Shown here piece by piece: positions 1 to 11,905 of a stretch of DNA of 64,000 nucleotides. The stretch covers positions 1,557,501-1,621,500 of the forward strand of contig CP114497.1 in assembly GCA_027186245.1 (NCBI GenBank). Direction: 5' to 3'. A program made the position numbers and the translations under genes. This DNA is from Coriaria nepalensis (taxonomy: Eukaryota > Streptophyta > Magnoliopsida > Cucurbitales > Coriariaceae). Each line of letters begins with the position of its first letter. Position 1 is the stretch's first letter. The notes under the pieces were generated by a model. That model searched no databases and had not been told where the DNA came from. It saw only the letters and a list, made by a program, of their open reading frames with translations.

Positions 1-1216
1 CGGTTAGTCAGATTTCACAACGCAAGATTCTTCAAGTGGTTTTAGTTTCTCCTCAGGTAATGCGGAAAAAAACACTGAGCATTTACTTTCCATCGTTAGA
101 GACTGCGATTACAATTTGTTCTTAACTAATGTGAAAGAAACAATTCGAATCTCTAGAAGTTCAAATTATGCCTCTTTTTTTTTTTTTTTTGGAACCTCTG
201 AATTTCCTGAAAGGCTTTGAGTCTTAGATTGTAATGTTGTATGGAAAATGGCAGATTCCTGGAAATTCAGGGTGCATAGCAAGAACATGCGCGGCATCAG
301 GCGTCGGGTTACACCTAGTTGGGGTTGATATTGCGCAGTTTGTGCTATCACATTGTTACATATTGCCGAATAATGATTCGTACTACAAGGATATAACATT
401 GTTTCCTCTTTCACTTACATATCTACTTCTTTTCTTTCTCTTCAGCCTTTGGGATTTCAGGTGGATGATGCAAAACTAAAGCGTGCGGGTTTGGATTATT
501 GGCCGTATCTTTTATTTCCTGAATTTTCCTTTCCCTTATGAATTGAGAGTACTGGTATAATTTGCTGTCCCAAAACATAACTATTCTTGGCTCCATGCAA
601 ATTATGCCTGTCTTCAGATTAACTGTATCTAGATATGTGGTTGTAAAAGTACATAAATCATGGCTAGACTTCCAAGAGTACTTCAATCGACAGGTTGGTC
701 TTTTGCTGAAGTTGATCTTCGTAAGACATAATCCGACCCTGTTTTTATATCGACTACTCATTTTCTTCCCTAACTTGTTTTGATATAGGAGGGTGAAAAG
801 CGCTTGCTCGCATTTACAAAGAGAGGGACAGCAATTCATTCAGTAAGCTTCCAACTTCTTTCTCATTTTGGTGAAAGTTAAAATGCCGGCTCTTGATGAA
901 ACTACCATGTTTTATTTTTTATTTATTTGAGCAGGATTTTTCTTACAGAAGAGGTGATTATCTTGTATTCGGCTCGGAAACTAGTGGTCTACCACCCGAA
1001 GCCCTTGTAGACTGCAAAACCGGAACATTTGGTGGTGGGGCCCTCCGGATTCCAATGGTTGATACTTATGTCAGATGCCTCAATCTGTCTGTAAGTGTCG
1101 GAATTGCATTGTATGAAGCTTCCAGACAGCTAAATTACGAGCAACTCGAGCTCCCATCCCAAAATCATATCGACAGTCAACAACAATCATTTATTACGGA
1201 AGACATTTTTGCTTGA
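1..1216 (+). CDS. tRNA (cytidine(34)-2'-O)-methyltransferase, TrmL/SpoU family, 5' partial
   Basis: The visible exons are <1..56, 255..323, 446..504, 633..693, 789..842 and 935..1216. All join in phase with GT-AG borders and give the last 192 residues. The protein reads as a SPOUT methyltransferase: LQVVLVSPQ then IPGNSGCIARTCAASG (strand 1 and the conserved N/R motif), PLGFQ and RAGLDYW, the SAM-knot motif VFGSETSGLP, and the closing motif RIPM...RCLNLSVSVGIALYEA. The family methylates the ribose of the wobble base in tRNA-Leu in bacteria. Plant members are nuclear-encoded and usually predicted organellar. The start and any transit peptide lie left of the window. The gene is tail to tail with GR1, with about 190 bp between stop codons. 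The family is secure; the substrate is inferred. Confidence 0.9.
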
Positions 1217-1407
1217 TTTCAACTGTATCAGTATCCAACCCCAAATTTGTATTAGATTAATCTGACACAGATGATTTTCTAATATTCAATCATCGTAATC
1301 AAGCAAGCTCTTAGTTCTTGGGTGTCTAAATGGATATGGGATTCAACATCCCAATCTCTATTCTTACATAAGAATCAAATACAATTTTCTCAACTAAATC
1401 CCAATTA

Positions 1408-3407
1408 TCACATTTCGGATTCAAATCCAATGTTCCAAAATCCATCAGGAGTCAAAGGAGGCACATATCGATATCGATGTCTCGAAACACCATCATGGTG
1501 TTCACACCGTAAACTCCGTTTATCACACCCATCATTGGGAAGGACAGCATCATAGAACCTTTTGCATTGCTTGCATTCAACTCCCTTCAAGTTTTCTCTC
1601 TCAGCTTTCTTTCTCACTGGCTCCACAAATTTAAACCCTTTGTTGTTGTTTCCAGCCATCGGAACTACCGTCTGCTGCTTTTGTGGCCGTTGATCAAACC
1701 CCGTTTCTTGTGTTTCATCATCTGAGCCGTCCATATTTACGTCTTTAGAGGCCATGGAAGGAGGAAGATCATGAGGGTACCTCTTAATGTTCCAGTCTTC
1801 TTTAATCTTCTCCAATGGGGTATCAAGAAAATCATCATGTGGGTCCCTCCCAGCTCGAGCTTGGTGGGACCGGGTGTCTCTCCAGACAGGAGCAGGCCGC
1901 TTTGACCCTGTTGCTGGTGAAGATTTTGCGTCAAGAGGTCTTTTGTGGGTAACAGGGAATCTGGGAGTAATAGGGTGAGAGGTTGAGGTATGAACTGTTT
2001 TGGATCGGTTTTCATCCTCCAAGTTCACTTTCTTTACATCTTTGTCTGAAACAGCCATAGAAATTGCTGGAGTTTTGGCTTGCTTTCCATCCTTCAGATT
2101 TTCGTTTTTCAATTGATCCGAGTCTGGAATAGCCATGGAAGCATTTCGAGTTTTGGTTTTGAAATCCGGAGCACCACCGATCGGACTATTTAGTATTTTG
2201 ACTTGCTTTTCATCCTCCAAATATTCTTTCTTCACTTTATCTCTCTGGTAAACAGCCAAAATGGTATCTGGAGTGTTTGCTTTGAGATGGTCTACAGTAT
2301 CAGCCATTAGACAATTAGGTAGATGAAGAGGTAACAACAGATTAATGCATTCATACATGATAAAAACTATGAAGTGATGTTTGGTATACTTGACAGAAGA
2401 AAAGGGGATACAAAAGCTTTACCCGGTGAAGCTATTATATTCTGATTATGAGCTAATGAATCAGATTCATCTTCCTTTTTGCATTGGAGCAAACACTCTG
2501 TAGTAAGGCCACACTTTCTGAGGAGGTAGTTGTTCTGTGATTTCACCTTTTTGTATTTATCAGTCCTGTCCCTGAGCTTCAACTTTAGATCATTTTCATT
2601 CTCCTCTAAGTCTTTGATTGTGGCCAGAAGCAACACCTTCTCATTCTCACACTCCTTACACTGCTTTTGCACCTTCTGCCCTTCAACTTCTTCACTCTTT
2701 TGCATATTCCCCATTTGGAGTCTACATGCATTCTCCTCGGAATCTTTCAGTTTGACTAGAAGAACGTCCTTCTCTTTCCTGTAATCATTCATCAGCCGTT
2801 CATTTTCTGCAATCTCCGAAGCTTGTGCTTTAATCTTTCTGAACATTTCCACCAACCTTTTTAGTTTGACTACTTCTTCGTCCTCCTTCTCTTTGAGTTT
2901 CTCTTGGAGTTCATTCAGCTGCTTTACCTTAGTTGCAATCACACAGGACTTTTTCTGAACTAGTTTACTTAAATCATGCTGCAACTCATTTTTCTCCACT
3001 AATTTTAAATGCATATGCTCAACCTTCTGTTCTAGTTCCTCGATTTCAAGTTGTTTGGCCTTTAGTTCGTCCTGTAACTGGTCAATCTTTTTCTTATGTT
3101 CTTCTAACATCTTTCCTTTCTCAAGCTTCAGAGACTGATTCTCTTCTAGTACTTGCTGCTTCTCTCGTCGAAGAGCACCCACTTTCCCTATCCATTCATC
3201 TTCTGCTGATTTCCTGGCCTCCATATAAATTTTTTCCAAGAATTTACATTGTGCTTGGAAATTAGGATGAAGCTGCTTACAGAAGATGTATTCTATCTGA
3301 GATATACCGTCTTTCAATTCCTGAATTGTAGCAACCAGAAATGTACTAAGTTCCTCCATCTCGACCAGAAACCCTTGTTTCAGAGATTTATCGAATTGTT
3401 CCCCCAT
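1408..3407 (-). CDS. GR1: GAMMA RESPONSE 1 / COM1, plant CtIP/Sae2 homologue
   Basis: The CDS is complement(join(1408..2291, 2423..3407)), 622 residues. The 131-bp intron was placed by phase: the donor follows CACCGG and the acceptor follows ACTGTAG. Residues from about 30 to 320 are rich in E, K, L and Q and form long coiled coils, as in CtIP/Sae2 proteins. The C-terminus carries the diagnostic Sae2/CtIP block: a CKQCKRFYDAVLP zinc-hook-like CxxC, then SRHRYRYVPP and DGFWNIGF. In plants this protein works with MRE11 nuclease in resecting double-strand breaks and removing SPO11 in meiosis, and its transcript is induced by gamma rays. The length is close to the Arabidopsis protein. A further intron in the 5' UTR is likely (acceptor just before 3416). 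The gene is head to head with LSM7. Confidence 0.9.
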
Positions 3408-4704
3408 CTCCTGGAACTAGATAGATGATCAAGCCAGATCCATGTCAATTACAACATTTTAATTTTTAAAGGAATTCTGAAAATTGCAAAAAATAATTCT
3501 CAACCATTATATTGATTATGACAACTAGCATAAATCAAAAGGTAAAAGAAAAAAAAAATAACAGAAAATAAAAGAAAAAAATATTAGAGAAGCGAGATCT
3601 AAATTCATTGTTTCACTCACATTTTATTCTACGAATCAAAAACATCAAATGTTAAGTATAGCCATCCACTTTCACTCTCAACTGAAAAGCTAAGCAGATA
3701 CGCCAACCATAGCAGAGAATTTATACCTACCATCCGCCATTACCAGATCCATATCTCGAGTAAGAGTCCAGAAAGTTCGAGTGCGAAATTCAACGAAGCA
3801 AAGAAATGGAGGAAGTGAAAAAGATGCATTTATCGAAGAGCAATTTGGGAAGAAGAAGAGAAACACTTTACCTCAAATCGGAGAACCAATGGACTCCTTC
3901 CTGATGATATGAGCAGAGAACAATATCGGATCTGAACCGGTGGCGCGTAGGCTCGTGTGTTTGGGTGAGAGAGGGAGACTCTGCGCGGTTGCAGTTGTTG
4001 AAAAAAATGAAAAAATGGCGCTAGATAATTTTTGTTCGAAAAAGCTTAGGGAAGAACCTCGAGGTTATTTATCCACTACGGGGCGCTTTATTGGTTAATT
4101 CTTGCATCCTAGCCACGTACGTGATTGAAGTTAAAACATATAAAGTATTGGGCTTTTGGGTTGTCCTTTACGGCCCAATTTTAAGTTGGACTTGAGTCCA
4201 AGCATAACTATGGGCTGTAGCCCAAAACCCACAAAGACACTGAAGTAACTACCAAGCCTCATTCTTCCCATCCTCCGAGCACTGCTACTGGGATTCTGTG
4301 AAAGCAAGCAAAGCGGGAAATAGCTAATGACAGAAAATCTAGGGCACACCTTTACTCCTTAAGCTTGCGAAAAGGTATGCTCTCTCTCTCTCTCCCCTCG
4401 TGTGAGCAGTTGGCGTTATACTTCTACTTTCTTTTATCTGCTTGATTTCATTCTAGTTCAATTGCCGATTTTTTTTTTTTCCTTTTTATGCAAATTCTTG
4501 ACGGCATTTATTTTTTCAAAGATGCGGTTCTGTTTTCCTAATCAAATTACCGTTGATTTTGAAGTTTGTATCTAATATGATTGAGTGATTTCAGCTTCTA
4601 ATTCGTGTATGCGTATATGTTTCAGTTTGAAGCTCTTCAGGGATTTGGATTTGGATTTGGATTTGGGAAAAATCTAGAGGAGAACCTTAGAAAATTTCAA
4701 CATA
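3408..4704. promoter_or_regulatory. Shared promoter and 5' leaders of GR1 (-) and LSM7 (+)
   Basis: About 1.3 kb separates the two start codons. The GR1 leader seems to contain an intron ending near 3416. The LSM7 leader probably begins near 4350 and has a CT-run at 4381-4396. Between them are several TGGGC/GGCCCA motifs on both strands (4148-4153, 4172-4177, 4211-4216, 4219-4224), the site II type common upstream of plant housekeeping and proliferation genes. No clear TATA box is seen. Shared use is inferred from the arrangement. Confidence 0.5.
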
Positions 4705-6363
4705 ATGGTAACATTTCTTCGTACATGGTATTTATTGCTTACAATAGATTAATTTTGATATATATATACTAACATCTTATGAAATGTAATATTACAGTCA
4801 GGCAGGAAAGAAACCGTTCTGGACCTGGCTAAGTTTGTGGACAAAGGTGTTCAGGTTAAGCTCACTGGTGGTAGACAAGGTGCATATCTAGCAAGTCTTT
4901 CTTATGATCATTTGATTTGTTTATTTAATTATTCATGTCTCTAAGGAATTGGGCCCATCTTTTCGTGGTCTAGTCAGGATCTTGTCACAATCACCGATAA
5001 AACCAATCCCATGGGAAGGAACTTGATTTACTTTCCGTTGTTTGTGTGCAACATAATTTTACTTGAATCTGGGTATTGAAGAACTGTATGGACATTGAGT
5101 GAGGATGTGCCTGTCGCTTTATGATAACGAAACCAAACTCCCAGCTCTCATAGGCTGTACCATCCGTTTATTGTGTAATTTAGCAAACTGCCTAGCATTC
5201 ATACTCAAATGGACTTTAAAAAACTAATCCTGGTTTTTTTTTTCTCTGCAGTGACAGGTACTCTAAAAGGGTATGATCAATTATTGAACCTTGTACTGGA
5301 TGAAGCTGTAGAGTTTTTAAGAGGTAATAAGTGTATGCAATTTTGAGTTTCATGCATATTTTCCAATTTTAGATCATCGATTATGATTATCTCTTATCTC
5401 TGTTATTTGTATATGTGTCCTTCTATATGGTCCCCAACCAAGAGGAGGGGGAAAAAAAAGGAAAGAAAGAAAAAAGTCTCCTACCTGTTACTGTCTGTGA
5501 ATGTCAGCATGAATCGTGTATTTTGCATAGATAGTATGTACTATTAACCTGAGCTTTCTTCTAGTTCTAGAATCATATAGCTGCTGTGAAAATTGCAGTT
5601 ACATAAGCATTCGATATTGACACGATCTATTGGGTTTGAGCTGCAGATGCTGATGATCCATTGAAGACTACTGATCAAACCAGGCGCCTTGGCCTAATAG
5701 TATGTTTTCTTCTAGCACATACGTCTCCATAGCTATAAATGTTTCATAGGACATACTTGTAATTTTCTTAAGATCAAATGCATGCTGCAATCTGCTTGAA
5801 TGAAGTCATCTCTATAATATCATCAAACAAACACTTCATCTATTAAAACATCTCTCTACAGTAACAGTACTTGAGATTGGATCTTCATCGCCTCTTTCTC
5901 TCTCCATAATTCAAGGTGACTTGGTCTTTATCACTCTAGTGGTCCTCTAAACTAATGCTTAGTCTTAGGAATTTGAGGGAGCCGGGATAGTGTGTCGGCG
6001 AAGTGCTAAGATCAATGCACTCTGTTCTGAAGGAGTTCCCTCCAACATTCAATCTCAATCTCAAGGGGAAGGTGGGCAGTTGTATTTCATCCGATTAGTT
6101 GATTTCTCAACAATCATCTTCCCAACATTTCCTTCCTCTTTCTAAATCCTGCATATAAATACATAAAGTTCCATATTTGCATATCTCATAAGTAGATCAA
6201 CTTTTCTTTAAAATGTTAGCTTTTTTGTTATTTCTTGCAATAACTAATTTTCCTGATGTTGTTAAAACTGCAGGTTTGTAGGGGAACTGCTGTAATGCTT
6301 GTTTCTCCAACCGATGGAACAGAGGAGATTTCTAACCCATTTGTTCAACAAGATGGGTCTTAG
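4705..6363 (+). CDS. LSM7: U6 snRNA-associated Sm-like protein LSm7
   Basis: The exons are 4705..4707, 4798..4879, 5252..5323, 5647..5699 and 6274..6363, giving 99 residues, the usual length of LSm7. The first coding exon is only the ATG; the intron begins directly after it. The Sm1 motif runs from VDKGVQVKLTGGR through GTLKGYDQLLNLVLDEAVEF. The Sm2 motif is LGLIVCRGTAVMLVSP. LSm7 is part of the heptameric LSm2-8 ring that binds the U6 snRNA 3' end in the nucleus, and of the LSm1-7 ring that promotes mRNA decapping in the cytoplasm. All exon phases close and no damage is seen. Confidence 0.93.
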
Positions 6364-8944
6364 ATTTCTAACCCATTCCCTCAGTGGGGTCTATCTCTCG
6401 TTAGCAAGTCCATGGCTATTTTAATCTTCTTTTGGTCCCTTGCAATTTATCATCTGCTATTCAAATAGTGAATATGTTTTTAACAACCCTTTAAGTACAT
6501 TGGTGCTTTTGAACTTTGGATGCCTCTTGAAAAGTATTAATCTGCAGATTCCAAGATGGTGGTGATGATGATGCTGCTTGAAATGGAATAGGTTGCGTTA
6601 TGTTTAGTGTATTAGAAAAATGAAATTATTTGCAGTTTTTTATAATAATCCCCATTGAAGTAAATGGGGCGGCAAAGGCAAACACCCCCTTTGGCAAAAG
6701 AGTAGGTGAATGAAAAGATTCTTTGAAGCAAATGATTGCTAAGTTTAAATAAATGCAGAAAAAAAATAAATAAATTAATACTAAAGTATTCATTTTTTTA
6801 GGAAAAATTGTTGGATGTATATGGTGTAGGTTATGTGATGTGGGCAGTATACTAAATTTCATTATAATTGCAAAGTTAAAATTTGATAGCTGATTGATAA
6901 GTGAATGATATTTATGGTCATGATGATGGTATATATCATGTGGAATGTCTCATTCTTCTGTATTTTACTAGAGTAATTGCAGGTCCGCTCCCTTCATAAT
7001 TTGGTATCAAGATTCAAGACTAACTGTACTCTACTGTCATTAAAATCTAAGCATATTTTCATATCTTTTGAGCATCTCTAAGACCATCTCAGATGAGCAT
7101 AATGTCACCTAAAATGTGGTGTAATGGAATTATATGAATGTCGGAGTAAAGCATTTCCAATTATGTGAATGTCACGATAAAGCATCATTTTATAGGTGGT
7201 GGGTATATATAAAGCATCTTCAATTTCGTCGTGTCCGAATTCAAGGAGATAAACAATAAAGGGTAGAACAGGAGAAGAAGACGGAAGCAATGAGAAAATT
7301 TGGTATGAAAATAATTATGGTCATAAATTAAATTATCCAAATTATAAAATATTATTTTTATATATCATATTATAAATAATATTTATTAATATAATAAAAT
7401 TTGATTCACTCAAATGTAAATCATAATTCCGATACTCGTACCACGGAATAAAAATCTAACCTATTAAAATTTGCTGTTGAATGTTAGTTTTGTTCATCTT
7501 TAAGGAGTTTGTCCAGTGGTAAAAGGAGTAAGGTAAATCCAAGTTCGTATGTCTTCAAAACTGTTTATTGAAATCAATCATCAGCCTAAAAAATAATAGA
7601 CATTAAGAGCTCATTTGAGAGTATTTAAAAAAAATTATATTTATAAGTGATTTATAAATAAAAATATATTTATAAATGAAAATTAACTAAATTATTTAAA
7701 ATATATATATTTTTTATTTTACCAAAGGACTAAAACAACTTGTTTCATAAAAATTAGCAATTAAATATACTTATAAGCACTCCCAAAATAGGCTCTAAAC
7801 CTCAAATGTCAGTGGCCTAAGAATGAGCAATGTAATTTGAGTCGGTGATATAATATTTTTAAAATAATATTTTGAAAAATATTTAATAATAATAATAGAA
7901 AATCATAATTAATTTTTATTTTTTCCGGATCTCGATAATAAATTATACTGATTTAAATTATATTCTAAATTTATTTCCCTGAACTAAATTAATAATTAAA
8001 ATATTATTTTATTTTTATCCTATTTTATTTTTATCAATCAGTAGAGTATTTTTCTCATTATTCCCCTAGAATATACGGAATTACTTTCTAAGATGTATGC
8101 AAGATTTTCTCGGGAAAAAAAGAAAAAGAAAAAAGAATGGAGGAATGGGGCTCCTACGCTTAAGCTCAGGCTCAAGCTACTATCTTAGTGCAGACCATAT
8201 GGTCCCCACGCACATCAATTTGTTTTTATTAGTATTATATGTTTTCTTATTTATTTTACATTATCTGCCAACCTGTATACACGTCCGGGGGGCACCAGCC
8301 GTCGGATCAGACTTTTTGCCCCCTCTCTTCGGATTCTCTCTCTCTCACAATCTCATACCATTTTTCTCACGCAAATGTCCCCATCATCATCACCAGTACT
8401 TTTTTCCATAGGCCATATTCCTCCACTATCTGGCCATCAACTCCTTCATATCGCAACTTGTCACGAGAAAATCAACATCTCACGTACTATAGACTAAAGA
8501 GATGATGCTACGCCCACCACACTACACTTTCTCTGACGGAATTTTCCAGATGCATGTAAGACGAACTGACCATAACACCCCCCTGGTACCATTGAATTTA
8601 CGAAACCAGCCATTCACTTAACATTTTACATATTCATTCATTTTCAGAGAATTCATAGAGATGGAAGAGAGAACACCTGAAACTTGTTGAACAATAAATC
8701 TTCCATTTCCAACAAACCAAAGGAAAGGAAAGGAAAAGAAAAAAAAAAGACGAATAAGAATTAAGACTATAATAATTATCATCTTCTTCGGTAACAAATT
8801 TCGTAAGCACGTAAGAGATCGACGACCTCTGAGAAAGAAATCGCGACGGACTGGATCTCGTCTCCGTTGGTTTTCTTTTTTGGATTCTTCAATCCGGATA
8901 TTTCGATGTTTGATCTCCGGATTTTTTTTTTAAAATTTACGAAA
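6364..8944. other. Intergenic: 3' ends of LSM7 (+) and the first SAP gene (-)
   Basis: AT-rich sequence with no supported gene. Short open frames near 6626-6862, 7105-7290 and 8097-8505 show no family signature and are low complexity. The 3' UTR of LSM7 probably runs to about 6600, and that of the A20/AN1 gene occupies roughly 8650-8944. Confidence 0.5.
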
Positions 8945-9472
8945 TTAAATTCTAACAATCTTCGACGCTCTGACCAACGGATTATCCCTCGCGATGGTCT
9001 CACGACCTGCTGTTTTGTAATCGTAGCTGCATACGTGCCGATCGGAGTACCTGTGATCGGCACAAAATAGCTCGCCGCAGCGGCACCTGAATCCGGTCAA
9101 TCCGACGCGTTTTCGACATCCGGAGCATCGATTCACCTCTCGCTTCGCCGGTTCATCGGATTTGGCCAGATCTTTTGTCGTGGTATGTTTGCTCGAGCTA
9201 GACGAAGAATACGATCGCTTCGGCGAACGAGACAAGCTAGATCTAGGATGATTTCTCTCGCGGGTAAACTTTTGAGTGACGGAAATTACTGCTGCAGAAG
9301 ACGACGCCGTGGTGGTTGTGGTGGTGGCGGCTGTCGTCGGAGTAGAGGCGTTAAAGCATTTCTGGCACATGTTGTTGGTGCCTGGGTTGCCGATGAGACC
9401 GCAGTTGTTGACACACAGCGTGATCGTCTCAGGTACTTTGAATTCCGTCTCCTCCTCGGTTCTCTGACTCAT
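8945..9472 (-). CDS. A20/AN1 zinc-finger stress-associated protein (SAP5-like)
   Basis: A single-exon gene of 175 residues, as is usual for plant SAP genes. The A20 finger is at residues 20-39, with C20, C24, C36 and C39 in the pattern C-x3-C-x11-C-x2-C. A low-complexity linker of Thr and Ser follows at about 43-100. The AN1 finger is at 116-148 (CSGC, CRC, C, H, H, C), followed by the usual ANP-like tail ([13 protein letters not shown]). SAPs act in abiotic stress responses. A20 domains bind ubiquitin, and some members, such as Arabidopsis SAP5, have E3 activity. The short N-terminus and linker suit the SAP4/5/6 group, but the exact orthologue is uncertain. Confidence 0.9.
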   Translation of the reverse strand: MSQRTEEETEFKVPETITLCVNNCGLIGNPGTNNMCQKCFNASTPTTAATTTTTTASSSAAVISVTQKFTRERNHPRSSLSRSPKRSYSSSSSSKHTTTKDLAKSDEPAKREVNRCSGCRKRVGLTGFRCRCGELFCADHRYSDRHVCSYDYKTAGRETIARDNPLVRASKIVRI

Positions 9473-11371
9473 CTCTGATATCTCCGATCTCCTACTTCCG
9501 ATCTCCGATTATCCGGATCTCAATAGAGGTGCAAGTACCGATAAATTTTTCTTCTTAAGAGCGAGCGAAAATCTGAAAGAGAGGTTTTGGGTTTGGCGTT
9601 TTGACAGGGAGAAGGAAAAGAGACGGAAATATGAAGTGATCGAAAGGTCGGCAATGGTGATGAAATATGGGCCTCATAGAGACGCGTAACAAACATGCCT
9701 GTTTCCATTTTTACGTAAAAGCCCTCAATTCTTTTCGCTATTTACCTCCGACCTTTTCTTTTCTCTCCGAATAAGCTCTGACCTGTCCATCTTATATTAT
9801 TGTGAAAAGTTTTATACGATGCATTCAGGCCTATTTTAGTTTCTGTGGGACTGGTACGTAAAGCACTTGATACGATATAACTTAGGAAAAAATTTAGGAT
9901 GAATCCATGGTTTTGTTTAGGAAGTTAATTTTTTATTTTATTAAAATAATAAGGTAATTTATTTTATTTTAAAATATTAGATTTTAAATAAAAATATATA
10001 TTTTATTTTTTTATTTAAATATTTAAATATATTTTATTTAATATCTAATAATTTTAAATAAAATAAAATAATTATTTAATAAAAAGATAATTAATTCTCC
10101 AATCCTTGATCCAGTATACTTAAAAAAGAGAAAAAAAATTTAATATATAATTACTTTTACCATCTGATTTACCCATTTTTTAAATAGATTAAATTTATTT
10201 AAAAATTTCATAAATTATATATTTTCTAAAATCACTTGCTCTCGTTTATAGCCTTTAGGATGATGACACGTGGAACGAAAAAGGCGAAAGATATGGCTTT
10301 CTTACGTCACCATCCATATAAATAGGAAAAAGATAGCATCGAAAAGGTTGTGGAAACTAGAAACAAAATCTGTGTCACTTTTTCAGATGACGGAAAGGAA
10401 AAACAAGTGGAGGGACAGAAAGGGGATTTCAGTTGCAATAAAATAGAAGGTAAAAAAGCCCACTTGCGGTGGGGTAGTCCCTAGGGGCTAGGGGGTCATT
10501 TCCGGGATTCAGTCCAGAACAGCTTTATTTGACCGCACGCACCCAAACGAACTTACTTTCGCTTTCATTTTCACTTTCACTTCCTCCTCCGTTCTACCCA
10601 ACTTGCTCGTCTCCCTCGCCTTGTACACGTACTCATGCCACGCGTCCGCTTTCAATTCCCAGCGTTACACGACACGTCGTTTGATTTTTCATTCTAAAGC
10701 ATATGATAATATATACATGTACATCAATCTCTCTTAATTATCAATTTTATTTTTATCTCATCAATTTTATTTTATATATATAATTAAAATAAATTAATTT
10801 ATTATAATCTATTAAAAAAATTATCTCAAGTCTTATATACTCTTGCTCGGCTAAATCTAAACAGATATATACATAAAAAAAAATCTCATTTTAATTGTCA
10901 ACACATGTCTTACTTTATTATTTATTAATCCGTGTCTTTTCGGATGAGCTATTGTGACGCGGCTATTAAGCGATGGTAGCTGGGCCACCACTTTTGACTT
11001 CCTCTGACCTCGTTTGAAATAGTCAACTGAAGAATATAAGAATGGAGAATCATATTTGCTCATCTTAATAAACCTAACAATCTAAGTATATCAGAAATCG
11101 TCTCCTGTGGACAATAACTAGCGCAGAGAAACCTTCTCACTATGCATTACACAGGCTACAAGAAAAACACAGACACAACATGGCAAACTGATCCATTTCT
11201 CACCATGGATGAGCATTATGATAAGACAGACAGACATATGTTTTCCTTAAACAAGTAAAGATGCTTCTTGCCCCGTTTGAGCATCTACAGATTAAGATCC
11301 CTAACAGGCTATAAAACCGGAACATGGAGAAGAAAAGCATATCATAAACTCAAATATCAAACCAGCTTATT
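9473..11371. other. Intergenic: promoter of the SAP5-like gene and 3' flank of the second SAP gene
   Basis: About 1.9 kb without a supported gene. The part near 9473-9720 is likely 5' UTR of the minus-strand SAP5-like gene. From 9890 to 10230 it is very AT-rich, and 11090-11371 is probably the 3' UTR of the second SAP gene. The open frame at 10857-11063 has no recognisable signature. Confidence 0.5.
10265..10310. promoter_or_regulatory. ACGT-core (ABRE/G-box like) cluster upstream of the SAP5-like gene
   Basis: The palindrome-cored GACACGTGGA (10265-10274) matches the ABA-response/G-box consensus, and CTTACGTCAC (10301-10310) carries a second ACGT core with a TGACG half-site. They lie about 800 bp upstream of the SAP start at 9472. 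Further ACG-core words occur near 10625-10680. This fits a stress-inducible promoter, but function is inferred from sequence only. Confidence 0.35.
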
Positions 11372-11905
11372 TCATATTTTGTCCAGCTTTTCTGACTTCA
11401 CCACAGGGTTGGCTTTCTCAATTGCATTTCGACCAGCAGTCCGATAATCATAGGAGCAGTCATGTTTATCAGAGTATCGATGAGCAGAGCAGAACATATT
11501 CCCACATCTACAGTTGAAACCTGTTAGACCAATCCGTTTCTTACAAGTGGTGCACCTTTTTGGACCATCTTTGGCCTTCTCCTCCTCACCCTCTGTGCTA
11601 AAAGCAAAATAGGATGCTTGTGTTGAAACAAACGACTTTGGCATTGCTGATGAACTTTGTTCCAGAATTTTTGTAGCAGCAATGAAAATAGGCTCCATGC
11701 TGATGTCACTTGTTGAATTGCTGCTGTTGACAATGTTTTCTATTGATGAGACGGCAAGCTTAGCTTGTTCTTGCTTTAAGACCAAGTCCTTGTGGCATTT
11801 AGAACATAGATTCATGGTTGCTGCACTGCCGAAGAATCCACAATTGTTGGCGCAGAGTTTGGGAGATTCAGGTGGTGCTTGGCATCCTGTCTCATTATGC
11901 TCCAT
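11372..11905 (-). CDS. A20/AN1 zinc-finger stress-associated protein (SAP2/SAP8-like)
   Basis: One coding exon, 177 residues. The N-terminus [18 protein letters not shown] is characteristic of the SAP2/SAP8 group. The A20 finger uses C18, C22, C34 and C37 and includes [15 protein letters not shown]. The AN1 finger spans 118-150 (CTTCKKR...CRCGNMFC...HRYSDKHDC). The tail [13 protein letters not shown] is the conserved end of this group. Expected role: cytosolic or nuclear ubiquitin-binding regulator of stress responses. A good 3' splice site lies 16 bases before the ATG, so the leader is spliced. It is the same strand as, and about 1.9 kb from, the SAP5-like gene, but differs from it clearly in the linker. 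Confidence 0.92.
   Translation of the reverse strand: MEHNETGCQAPPESPKLCANNCGFFGSAATMNLCSKCHKDLVLKQEQAKLAVSSIENIVNSSNSTSDISMEPIFIAATKILEQSSSAMPKSFVSTQASYFAFSTEGEEEKAKDGPKRCTTCKKRIGLTGFNCRCGNMFCSAHRYSDKHDCSYDYRTAGRNAIEKANPVVKSEKLDKI

Noticed and set aside
9185..9478. Plus-strand frames over the SAP5-like gene.
   Set aside because: They are shadows of the minus-strand A20/AN1 coding sequence.
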